In this document: one piece after another, positions 15,843-23,810 of the stretch
How positions within the stretch are numbered: position 1 is the first letter of the stretch
Layout of the letters: each line of letters begins with the position of its first letter
DNA from: Paenibacillus_AR mesotrionivorans
Lineage (GTDB): Bacteria > Bacillota > Bacilli > Paenibacillales > NBRC-103111
Assembly (NCBI RefSeq): GCF_046098205.1
Contig: NZ_JBJURJ010000005.1
Location: 124,001 to 188,000 of the forward strand
DNA length: 64,000 bases
Direction: 5' to 3'
The notes under the pieces: generated by a model
What the model was told of the DNA's origin: nothing
The model's input: only the letters and a program-made list of their open reading frames with translations
The model's database searches: none
Program-made: the position numbers and the translations under genes

Positions 15843-17573
15843 TTAATCTTTGATCTGAACGGGCACCACAATGGAAGCGATGAGACCGCCCTCGGGCCGC
15901 AGCCGGTATTCCAGCCCGTAGGCTTCGCCGTAATGAAGCTGGATGCGCTGATGCACATTGCGGATGCCATACCCCTTGTCCCGAAGCGTGCCGTCCACGA
16001 TCTGGCGCAGCTTCGCCAAGTCCACCGGAATAAAGCCGTTATCCTCCACCAGAATGTGCAGCTGCTCCCCTTGGCGCCTCACCCGGAGCCACAGCTGGCC
16101 CTCCCCGTCCATACTCTGGACCCCGTGGAAAATCGCATTTTCCACCAGCGGCTGAATCACCACCTTGGGCACCATACAGCTCTCCACCCCCTCCTCAATT
16201 TCCCAAAATACCTCGAGAACACCGGGATACCGCTTCATCTGAAGACGGATGTAGGCCTGCACATGCTCCAGCTCCTCGCTGACAGTAATGATGCTTTTGC
16301 CCTTGCTTAATCCGATGCGCAGCAGCTTGGACAGATCCTTCACCATACTCCCCACATCCTGATTGCCGCTGCCCAGCGCATACCAATAGATGGAATCCAG
16401 GGTATTATACAAAAGATGGGGCGTAATCTGGGAGTGCAGCGCCGACAGCTCCTGCTCCTTCTGCTTGATCTGCATGCCGTAATTTTCCTCGATGGACTGG
16501 TCCAAACGCTGGGTCATCCGGATAAAGGCCTGGTACAGCAGGCCGAATTCGTCTGTCCGCTGCCGCGGCAGAGAGGTGTCGAAGGGCAGCCGCTGGCCCG
16601 GCTCATACACCCGGGTGAACATCACCAGCTTGCCCAAGGGTTTAATAATATCCCGGATCAGATACAGCACGAACAACAGCACAAATAACAGATAGACCCC
16701 CAGCATGACGGTAATGGTCCGCTGGAATTGGGTCTGGTTGCCGGTAATGGAGGCCAGCGGAATCTTGTAGACCAGCCGGGTGCCAAAGCCGTTTTCATAG
16801 GATACCGCATATAAATGGGCATGGCTGCCGCTGGCGTAGGAAAACCCCGATTCCTGACTGCCCAGTGAACCAGGCAGCTCCCCCGGGAGCAGCGTGCCCT
16901 CCCCGTATTGCATCAGAAGCTCACCCCGGCTGTCGTAGAGGAAAATCGCCGCATCCTTGGGAAGCTGCACAGCGATCATATTCTTCATCAGAAGCACCTC
17001 CAGCTTGGACACAGCCAAAAAACCCAGAGTCTCCTCATACTTTTCTGGATGGAGAATCGTCCGGGTGAAGGAAACCGTGGGCAGTCCGCTGCTGGTGCTG
17101 GTCAGCCGGACTACTCCCGCCCCTTTTTCCGTCAGGGTCGCCTCCGCCCAGGGTGGATACTCCTCCTCGTTCCCGCTTAGGTAGATAATCCCCTTGCTTT
17201 TGGTGGTGGCATCCACAGGCAGCATATTCTCTTCCTTGAGGTATAAGGCATACTCCGTCCCGTCGGAGGACCAGCGCCCCAGAATGGCATCTGCCTCGGT
17301 CAGCTCCCCCATGGTGCTGATGTTCGTCCAGAAGGCCAGCTGCGACGGATTGCTGAAGAAATAATTGTCCAGGAACGTGATGGTTTTGTCGCGCACGGAA
17401 ATCAGCGTATTCTCCATCATGGCATGGTTCTGCTTCACCAATTGGAGCATGGTTTTGCCTACCTCGTCCTGAATGGTGGCGGAGGTTTTGGAGGAGGAGA
17501 TCCAGCCCACCGCCAGGAAAGGCCCGATGATCAAAAGACAAAACGCCAGGATGACCTTATGTTGGAGTCTCAG
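15843..17573 (-). CDS. Sensor histidine kinase, YesM type
   Basis: About 576 residues if translation starts at the CTG at 17573. I prefer it because AGGGGG lies 7 nt upstream and the start restores a complete first membrane helix (RLQHKVILAFCLLIIGPFLAVGW); a TTG at 17534 would leave only half of it. Order: helix 1; extracellular sensor ~40-280; helix 2 (MLGVYLLFVLLFVLYLI); HAMP; HisKA_7TM/His_kinase box HSQITPHLLYNTLDSIYW near 380 with the phospho-acceptor His; HATPase with QPLVENAIFHGV and DNGF. Overlaps the stop codon of the response-regulator gene, so it is probably translationally coupled. Pairs with the AraC-type regulator upstream; with importer 2 encoded next door, a glycan-derived signal is likely. 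Confidence 0.88.
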   Translation of the reverse strand: MRLQHKVILAFCLLIIGPFLAVGWISSSKTSATIQDEVGKTMLQLVKQNHAMMENTLISVRDKTITFLDNYFFSNPSQLAFWTNISTMGELTEADAILGRWSSDGTEYALYLKEENMLPVDATTKSKGIIYLSGNEEEYPPWAEATLTEKGAGVVRLTSTSSGLPTVSFTRTILHPEKYEETLGFLAVSKLEVLLMKNMIAVQLPKDAAIFLYDSRGELLMQYGEGTLLPGELPGSLGSQESGFSYASGSHAHLYAVSYENGFGTRLVYKIPLASITGNQTQFQRTITVMLGVYLLFVLLFVLYLIRDIIKPLGKLVMFTRVYEPGQRLPFDTSLPRQRTDEFGLLYQAFIRMTQRLDQSIEENYGMQIKQKEQELSALHSQITPHLLYNTLDSIYWYALGSGNQDVGSMVKDLSKLLRIGLSKGKSIITVSEELEHVQAYIRLQMKRYPGVLEVFWEIEEGVESCMVPKVVIQPLVENAIFHGVQSMDGEGQLWLRVRRQGEQLHILVEDNGFIPVDLAKLRQIVDGTLRDKGYGIRNVHQRIQLHYGEAYGLEYRLRPEGGLIASIVVPVQIKD

Positions 17574-17574
17574 A

Positions 17575-19260
17575 TTAATTCCCCCTGAACGCCTTGCGGT
17601 AATCCGCTGGCGTAATGCCCGTCAACCGTTTGAACATACGACTGAAATGCTCCGGCGATTGGTAGCCCACCTGATAGGAAATTTCATAACGCTTCCGGTC
17701 CGTCCCGGCCAGAAGCCGTTTGGCCTCCTCCATCCGCACTTCCGACACGTAGTCCCAGACGTTGGCGCCGGTTTCTTTTTTGAACAGATAGCTGATGTAG
17801 GCCGGGCTAAAATGGACCTCTCCTGCGATGTCCTGGATTTTCAGCTCATGATTGCCGTAATGGCTCTGGATAAAGGTTTTGATCCGGGTCACCACCGTCT
17901 GGTCCCGCTCGCTGATGCAGGCCTTCAATAATACCGACAGCTCCTGCATATAACGGATCAGCGCCTGGGACTTGACTCCGGGGTCCATTCCCCGAAAGTA
18001 CAGATCCGGGTCCAAACGGCGGAAGGAGTCGCTTTTGTCAACCCCATAGTCGAACAGGAGGCCGTACAGGCGGTACACCAGAATGCCGAAGCAGCTGTGA
18101 AAAAGCCCCTCCGACCCGGCAAGACCATCCAGCATCATCAGCATGGCCTGCAGCTCCTCCTTGGGGCCAAGAACCGGCCTCGGCTGGGGCGAACCGTCCT
18201 CCTCCATTCCTTCGGAACGGTCCTCCTCCTTCAGCTTCTGCACCAAAACCTCCACCTTGGCCACCCAGTCCATCATCCGCAGGCTGCCGAGAGACGCCAT
18301 ATCCGCATAATAAAGAATGCGGTTGTCCGGGTGCAGCTTCCGCCATTCGATGGCTGCCTCCGCCTCCTCCATCAGCTTGGGCAGCATGGACAGGCTGGCG
18401 CTGAGGGAGCTTAAGCCTACCGTCGCGGTTACGTTCAGGTACTGCTTGAGATTCATCACGATGGTCTGGCCGATCAGATTCAGCCGGGAGTTCAGATGCA
18501 GTGGGGTTCCGGCGGCCTCCTCCGCCTCCAGCTGAATCACGCAGACCAACTGGTTGCCGAAGCCGTTGAAGGCGACGCCGCACCAGTCAGACAGACTTTC
18601 CTCCAGAATATTAATAGAAGCATATTTCAGAAGCTTCCGGTCGCCCAGGGTAATCTCCTGCTGACTAAAGCCGCCCTTGCTCAAATCCAGATGTACGATG
18701 GCAATGCCGCAGCTGGCCCCTTGTTCCTTCAAGGTTCCCCCGATATCCTGGAGCAGCTCCCGGTAGTCCTTCTCCTGCAGTTCTCTGGCGGTCACCAGCT
18801 CCATCAGCGCCTCCTGCCGTTTGGCCTTCTGCAGCAGCTCGCTGCTGTCCTTAGGGGCCGACTCCCGCAGGGTCAGCCGACCGGCCTCCTCCTTCTCCCG
18901 GAGCACCCGTCCCACCACCTGGGTCAGCTCCTCCAGCTCCACCGGCTTAATTAGATAATCTTTGGCGCCGAGGCGGAGAGACATTTTGGCGAAATCGAAT
19001 TTTTCGTGGGCGGAAATCACGATCACCGGCAGATGAGGCTGCTCCAGCAGGATGGCCTCCATCAGCTCAATGCCGTTCATCATACCCATCTGGATGTCAG
19101 TCATCACCAGATCATACGCATCCATCCGCAGACAGTCCAAGGCTTCGAATCCATTGGAAGCGGTTTCCACATCACTAATCTGAAGCGGGCCGCTTAACAG
19201 ATAATCCTTAATTCCGGCGCACACCCGAGGTTCATCATCGACTACAAGCACTCTGTACAC
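17575..19260 (-). CDS. Response regulator with AraC-type DNA-binding domain (YesN type)
   Basis: 561 residues. Residues 1-125 are a receiver (VLVVDDEP acidic pocket, phospho-acceptor in MTDIQMG near 53, switch Ser in VISAHEKF, Lys in DYLIKPVE). The middle (~130-445) is a long linker of the kind seen in Paenibacillus YesN proteins. Residues ~455-560 are an AraC double helix-turn-helix (IQDIAGEVHFSPAYISYLFKK, YEISYQVGYQSPEHFSRMFKRLTGITPADYRK). First gene of a two-gene unit with the histidine kinase. Its likely targets are sugar genes nearby, possibly importer 2; this is inferred from position only. Confidence 0.92.
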   Translation of the reverse strand: MYRVLVVDDEPRVCAGIKDYLLSGPLQISDVETASNGFEALDCLRMDAYDLVMTDIQMGMMNGIELMEAILLEQPHLPVIVISAHEKFDFAKMSLRLGAKDYLIKPVELEELTQVVGRVLREKEEAGRLTLRESAPKDSSELLQKAKRQEALMELVTARELQEKDYRELLQDIGGTLKEQGASCGIAIVHLDLSKGGFSQQEITLGDRKLLKYASINILEESLSDWCGVAFNGFGNQLVCVIQLEAEEAAGTPLHLNSRLNLIGQTIVMNLKQYLNVTATVGLSSLSASLSMLPKLMEEAEAAIEWRKLHPDNRILYYADMASLGSLRMMDWVAKVEVLVQKLKEEDRSEGMEEDGSPQPRPVLGPKEELQAMLMMLDGLAGSEGLFHSCFGILVYRLYGLLFDYGVDKSDSFRRLDPDLYFRGMDPGVKSQALIRYMQELSVLLKACISERDQTVVTRIKTFIQSHYGNHELKIQDIAGEVHFSPAYISYLFKKETGANVWDYVSEVRMEEAKRLLAGTDRKRYEISYQVGYQSPEHFSRMFKRLTGITPADYRKAFRGN

Positions 19261-19520
19261 CGCACATCATCCTTTGCTCCGGCCATTGTCCGCCAGCTTC
19301 TTTTACTCCCATGTTAGCATGGGCGGCGGGGCGGCTTATGATGTATTCCTGTTTGTTGGTGATCTATTTTACGCGGATTCCCGAAGCGGTGGTGTTCACC
19401 ACCTGTCCTGCATCCAGTGTAGAGTAAATAGACGGAGGATGCCAGAGGGAATAGGGGCGGCGGATACCCGGCAGGGGTTAGAGAAACACGAGGGGGAGAG
19501 CAGCAGAATACGGGGAAAAT

Positions 19521-19848
19521 GATAGCGGACCGCAAATGCCGGCTGGATGCTGTACATAGAATGATAGCGAACCATAAATGTCGGTTACATACTGTACACA
19601 GAATGATAGCGGACCGCAAATGTCTGCTATATGCCGAACATGGCTGCTTTCGGTCATCATAACGACATTATTTGTCTGCTAATCCATCCGAATCCCCGAT
19701 TTTAAGCCTGATTTGAAGCAATAGCAGACATTTTATGTCGGTATTTCAGCAAAATGGGCCTATTCAGAGAATTAGCAGACATTTTATGTCGCTATTCAGC
19801 AAAATGGGCCCATCCAGAGAATTAGCAGATAATGATTGCTGCTTACAC
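19521..19848. repeat. Repeat family A, copy 2, with extra tandem modules
   Basis: GATAGCG-type left modules at 19521, 19563 and 19605 (42-bp steps), then TGTCTGCTA cores at 19621 and 19673, and inverted TAGCAGACA or close variants at 19722, 19773 and 19823. Core spacings 52, 49, 51 and 50 bp reproduce copy 1 (52, 49, 51). The right half contains a 51-bp tandem duplication including CAGCAAAATGGGCC. It lies in the 834-bp gap between the regulator start and importer 2; a CCCATG-TTAG-CATGGG palindrome (19308-19323) and the importer terminator are the only other features seen there. Confidence 0.8.
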
Positions 19849-19911
19849 AAATGTGCTCCTGCCTGCCCCGGCTTCCCATCTCCCTCTTACGCACACAGCG
19901 CCGAATCCACG

Positions 19912-19943
19912 CAAAAAAACCTTCCGGGTTATCCCCGGAAGGT
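19912..19943 (-). terminator. Intrinsic terminator of importer 2
   Basis: ACCTTCCGGG (19919-19928) pairs with CCCGGAAGGT (19934-19943); on the minus strand seven T residues follow. It lies 150 bp after the lipoprotein stop codon. Confidence 0.85.
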
Positions 19944-20094
19944 ATCAAATCCCCCTTGCTTACCCTCCTGCTCTCGCACAGCCACCGCTACTTTCCGCGA
20001 AGCTGCGCGCTGTAAAGCCCTGACGGGCGGTTATCCCGACCTGCCAGGGCAGGGGAACCACAATCCAGCCCAGCGGTCCCCTCCTCCAGCCAGC

Positions 20095-21609
20095 TTATTT
20101 GGCCTTGCTCTTCAGGAACGCATCGATTTGCGTCCGGTATTCCGCCAGGACCTTCTCGGAGCCCGCCTTCAGGCGTTTGTCCAGGAACTGGGGCAAATAT
20201 TTGTCGGGATCCACGGTGCCGGTTTCGATGACCTTGCGGAACTCGTTCTCCACCGCCTTCAGGTTGGCCATCTCAGCCTTCACCGGCTCGCTGTTGAATT
20301 TGAAGCCGTAGAGATAAGGCTTCTTCGCCGAATCATTGGCTTTTTTGGTCCGTTCCCAGGTATCCGCGGCCTGACCGTCCATCAAGTAGCCGATGGTCAC
20401 ATTGCCCATGACCCAGTTCATGTTGGGAGCGTAACCGCCGCCGGCAATATCCTTGATGGTGTTGGTGCCGGTTTTGGTGTAATGTTTGTTCTCAATGCCG
20501 AAGGACAGCAGATTATATAGAGCGGGATCGGTGTTCACCAGCTCCAGAAGCATCATGGCCCGGTCCGGGTTTTTGGAGGTGCGGCTGATGGCCGAGATGG
20601 TAGCGGTGACGCCGGTAAACTCCGGCTCCATCAGAGGCACAAACACCACATCATTCCCACCGTTGCCGGCCTTGGCAGCGGCTTCCCCGCCTGGCTTCTG
20701 GGTATAGTCGAAGGTGGTGGCGTACACGCCTTTTTTCTCCACATCCGCCTTGTTCTTCAAGGTAGCGGCATCCTCGTTGATATACCCCTTCTTGTACCAG
20801 TCGTAGGCCATGGCCACATGCTGCTTATATTCCGGAGTGGCAAAATAGTCCTCCACCGTCACCTTGTCGCCGTTTACTCTGTAGGCAATGACATTGCCAT
20901 GGCTGCTGACCCCGTATACGGAGGGGGAGTAGAAGTCATTGTTAATGCCGAAGGGAATAATGCCTGGTTCATTCTTTTTGATTTGCTCAAAAAAGGGCTC
21001 GATGTCCTTGTACGATTTGATCTTGGAGATGTCCAGCTTATACTTGTCGGCAAACCGCTTCTGGACCACAAAACCTGCGGATTTGGCGGCAATCTGGTAG
21101 TTGGGCACACCGTAGGTTTTACCGCCGATCCTCACATCCTCCCAGGCGGAGGCGGGCAGGCTGGCCTTCAGCTTGGAGCCATTTTTGTCCAGCAGGGCAT
21201 CCAGCTCCAGGAAGGCGCCCTTCTGGGCGTTATTACTGAAATTAAATCGCCAGTCGGAGGTCCACACAATGTCGAAGGCTTCGCCTGCTGCCAGGATGGT
21301 ATTCATCTTCTGCTCGTAATCTGCACCGGCAATAGGCTTCAGCTTCACAGTGGCATTGATTTTGGGCTTGATGTATTTGTTGACCTCTGTCTCCACGGAA
21401 GCCAGATCCGGCTGGGCGGTGCCATCCAGATAGTACCAGACCAGATCCACCGGCGGCAGAGTGCTTGCAGAGGGTGCTGCCGATGAAGGTGCAGCGGAGC
21501 CGGATGTGGCAGCCGGACTGCTGCTGCTGTTGCTATTGCCCCCGCAGCCCGTCAGGGCCAGACCGGCGGCGAGAATGCCGAAGAATGCGCGTTTTTTGAG
21601 TAAACTCAT
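20095..21609 (-). CDS. ABC sugar importer 2, lipoprotein substrate-binding protein (LplA type)
   Basis: 504 residues from the ATG at 21609 (GGGGAGG 9 nt upstream). Lipoprotein signal MSLLKKRAFFGILAAGLALTGC with Cys22, then a Ser/Ala/Pro linker to ~55, then a long family 1 solute-binding domain. It shares length, order and motifs (ISRTSKNPDRAMM, KHYTKTGTNTIKDIAGGGYAPNMNWVMGN) with the lipoprotein of importer 1, so the two operons are homologous. It lies after its two permease genes, separated by 182 bp that hold a TAGGG-type inverted repeat. It is last in the transport unit and is followed by a strong terminator. Substrate unknown; the neighbouring beta-helix enzyme and beta-galactosidase point to plant or microbial polysaccharide fragments. 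Confidence 0.9.
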   Translation of the reverse strand: MSLLKKRAFFGILAAGLALTGCGGNSNSSSSPAATSGSAAPSSAAPSASTLPPVDLVWYYLDGTAQPDLASVETEVNKYIKPKINATVKLKPIAGADYEQKMNTILAAGEAFDIVWTSDWRFNFSNNAQKGAFLELDALLDKNGSKLKASLPASAWEDVRIGGKTYGVPNYQIAAKSAGFVVQKRFADKYKLDISKIKSYKDIEPFFEQIKKNEPGIIPFGINNDFYSPSVYGVSSHGNVIAYRVNGDKVTVEDYFATPEYKQHVAMAYDWYKKGYINEDAATLKNKADVEKKGVYATTFDYTQKPGGEAAAKAGNGGNDVVFVPLMEPEFTGVTATISAISRTSKNPDRAMMLLELVNTDPALYNLLSFGIENKHYTKTGTNTIKDIAGGGYAPNMNWVMGNVTIGYLMDGQAADTWERTKKANDSAKKPYLYGFKFNSEPVKAEMANLKAVENEFRKVIETGTVDPDKYLPQFLDKRLKAGSEKVLAEYRTQIDAFLKSKAK

Positions 21610-21716
21610 GGAAAACAACCTCCCCTTATTGTTCATTCTACTTGTTGCGGGCCTACCTGATCCAGCCTGTTGTGCAGCATGCATCACTCCCTTCGGAAAT
21701 TAAGCATTCCAGCCCC

Positions 21717-21794
21717 TAGGGTTGTCTTCAAACTCCAAGGGGGCAGATTGTGGCGATAAAAGATGCCCTCAAGCGGGATTGAAGATAGTCCCTA
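21717..21794. mobile_element. 78-bp TAGGG...CCCTA inverted-repeat element (MITE-like, short form)
   Basis: TAGGGTTGTCTTCAA (21717-21731) faces TTGAAGATAGTCCCTA (21779-21794). The interior shares AACTCC, GATTGTGGC-like and AAAGATGCCCTCAAGCGGG blocks with the 165-bp element at 28432-28596. The outermost TAG on the minus strand is the stop codon of the permease gene. It may also act as an intercistronic hairpin before the lipoprotein gene. Confidence 0.6.
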
Positions 21795-22685
21795 CCCCTT
21801 GAGCGAACCTACTGTCAGCCCCTGCACAAAGTACCGCTGGAAGAACGGGAACACCAGCAGCATCGGACCTGCGGCGAGAATCACCATGGCCATCCGGGCG
21901 GACAGCGCCGGGAAATCCTTGGGTGTGGTGCCCAACTGCGACAGCATCTGCTCGTTCTGGGTCATAAACTCGATGCTGTCCATGATCCGCACCAGCATCA
22001 GCTGCAGGGTCACCAGGTTGGGATTGTCAATATAGAGCATGGCAGGGAACCAGGAGTTCCAGAAGCCGAAGGAGATAAACAGGCCAATGGTAGCCAAGGC
22101 CGGCAAGGCCAGCGGAAGAATAATCCGGAAGAAAATCGTCAGCTCCCGGGCGCCGTCCACCTTGGCGGACTCGATGATTTCCCCGGGGATTTTGCCCAGA
22201 AAACCCTTCATGACCATAATGTTAAACGGTGTCAGCATCCCGGACAGAATCAGCGCCCAGAGGGTATCCTTCAGATGGAGCACCTGGGTCATCAGAATGT
22301 ACGAGGGCACCAGCCCGCCGTTAAACAGCATGGTGAAGAAAATAATGAAGGTGCCGATCCGGTTATAGCGGAAGTCCTGCCGGGAAATCACATAGGCGGT
22401 CATCGCCGTCAGGAGCAGGCCGAAGCAGGTTCCCGCTATGGTCACCGTTCCGGTAACGCCGTATGCCTGGAGAATGGCCTTCGGCGCCTGCAGCACCAGG
22501 CTGTAGGCCTCGACGCTGAATACCCGGGGCAGAATGGAGTAGCCATTTTGGATCAAATCCGCTTCGGAACTGAGGGAAATGGACACCACCAGCAGAAAGG
22601 GCAGCACCATGGACAAGGTAACCAGGATAAACAGCAGATGAATGGCCGCTTGCGAGATCCGGCTGGGTTTCATAGATTTGTGCAT
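21792..22685 (-). CDS. ABC sugar importer 2, permease (YtcP/LplC type)
   Basis: 297 residues, about six membrane helices (first: AAIHLLFILVTLSMVLPFLLVVSISL). EAA-type loop ESAKVDGARELTIFFRIILPLA; C-terminal YFVQGLTVGSLKG. ATG with GGGGAG 5 nt upstream, 14 bp after the LplB-type gene. The stop codon TAG is the outer edge of a short inverted-repeat element, so the last codons border an insertion-like sequence. Forms the importer channel with the LplB-type partner; no ATPase gene is nearby, so a shared MsmX-type ATPase is expected. Confidence 0.92.
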   Translation of the reverse strand: MHKSMKPSRISQAAIHLLFILVTLSMVLPFLLVVSISLSSEADLIQNGYSILPRVFSVEAYSLVLQAPKAILQAYGVTGTVTIAGTCFGLLLTAMTAYVISRQDFRYNRIGTFIIFFTMLFNGGLVPSYILMTQVLHLKDTLWALILSGMLTPFNIMVMKGFLGKIPGEIIESAKVDGARELTIFFRIILPLALPALATIGLFISFGFWNSWFPAMLYIDNPNLVTLQLMLVRIMDSIEFMTQNEQMLSQLGTTPKDFPALSARMAMVILAAGPMLLVFPFFQRYFVQGLTVGSLKG

Positions 22686-22699
22686 GTGGACTCCCCTTT

Positions 22700-23680
22700 C
22701 TACCAGAGTGAATTTTCCTTATCCAGATTGCGTACAACGGCGTTGGCCGCGACCACCAGAATCAGGCCGACGATGGATTGGTACAGCCCCACGGCTGCCG
22801 ACATGCCCACATCCCCTACGCTGCGCAGAGCCCGATAGACATAAGTGTCGATAATATCTGTGGTGGGATAGGTCAGACCTGCATTGTTGGGGATAAAATA
22901 GTGCAGCCCGAAGTCCCCGTTGAAAATCCCGCCCACCGACAGAATCAAAAGAATCGTGATCAGCGGCGTCAGCAGCGGCAGTGTGATTTTCACCGCCATC
23001 TGGAAGCGGTTGGCCCCGTCGATCCGGGCGGCCTCGTAATACTCCTGGTTGAGGCCCATAATGCCGGCGTAATACACCAGCGCGGAGAACCCTACCTTTT
23101 TCCAGAGGCTGACCACGTTCAGAATGACGGGCCACGGTTCCTTTTCGAGAAACCACTTATGCGGCTCCATACCGAACCAGCCCAGAATGGTGTTCAGATA
23201 CCCTGTCTGATGGTCCAAAAACGCGTAGGTGATATAGCTCACCACCACCCAGGACAGGAAATACGGAAAGAACAGTGCCGTCTGGTACACCTTGGTGCTT
23301 TTGCGGCTGATCTCATTCAGCAGAATGGCGAACAGCAATGCAAACGATGTGGTCAGAAGAATGTAGCCCAGCTCGTAGGACACCGTGTTCCGGGTTATCC
23401 GCCAGGCATCCTCGGACACGAAGAAAAACTTGAAGTTCTGGAAACCCACCCAATCGCTGCCCCAGATGCCTTTGTCAAACCGGTACTGCTTAAAGGCCAG
23501 CACGATTCCGAACATGGGCAGGTAGGAAAAGATAATAATGTACAGAAGACCGGGCGAGATCAGACCGATCATCTCCAGATTTCGCTTCAGATGCTTCCAC
23601 TCCCGGGCAAGCCGCGACACCTTCTTTGGGGTTGCGGCCGCTTCCGTCTTGTCCGCGGTTGATTGCATAATGCGTTCCAT
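22700..23680 (-). CDS. ABC sugar importer 2, permease (LplB type)
   Basis: 326 residues from the ATG at 23680, which has a purine-rich GGGAAGGGGGG site; a longer frame to 23872 would read back into the beta-helix gene and lacks a start signal. After a basic cytoplasmic stretch (~1-45) come about six helices (MIGLISPGLLYIIIFSYLPMFGIVLAF first). EAA-type loop EYYEAARIDGANRFQMAVKI; C-terminus RNLDKENSLW. First transport gene after the beta-helix gene (130-bp gap). Confidence 0.92.
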   Translation of the reverse strand: MERIMQSTADKTEAAATPKKVSRLAREWKHLKRNLEMIGLISPGLLYIIIFSYLPMFGIVLAFKQYRFDKGIWGSDWVGFQNFKFFFVSEDAWRITRNTVSYELGYILLTTSFALLFAILLNEISRKSTKVYQTALFFPYFLSWVVVSYITYAFLDHQTGYLNTILGWFGMEPHKWFLEKEPWPVILNVVSLWKKVGFSALVYYAGIMGLNQEYYEAARIDGANRFQMAVKITLPLLTPLITILLILSVGGIFNGDFGLHYFIPNNAGLTYPTTDIIDTYVYRALRSVGDVGMSAAVGLYQSIVGLILVVAANAVVRNLDKENSLW

Positions 23681-23810
23681 GTTGTCCCCCCTTCCCTTTG
23701 CTCCTTGCACCCTTATCATGCCAAGGAAACCCGGCTCACGGAAAGTCCGAAAACTCAGCCTTTGTATGAATTCCGGAGGAAGGGGGTGTGCGAAAAATAG
23801 GGAAAGCTCA

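Noticed and set aside
19521..19848. Possible CRISPR array
   Set aside because: Repeats are about 50 bp apart but occur in both orientations, the sequence between them is itself partly repeated, and no cas genes are nearby.
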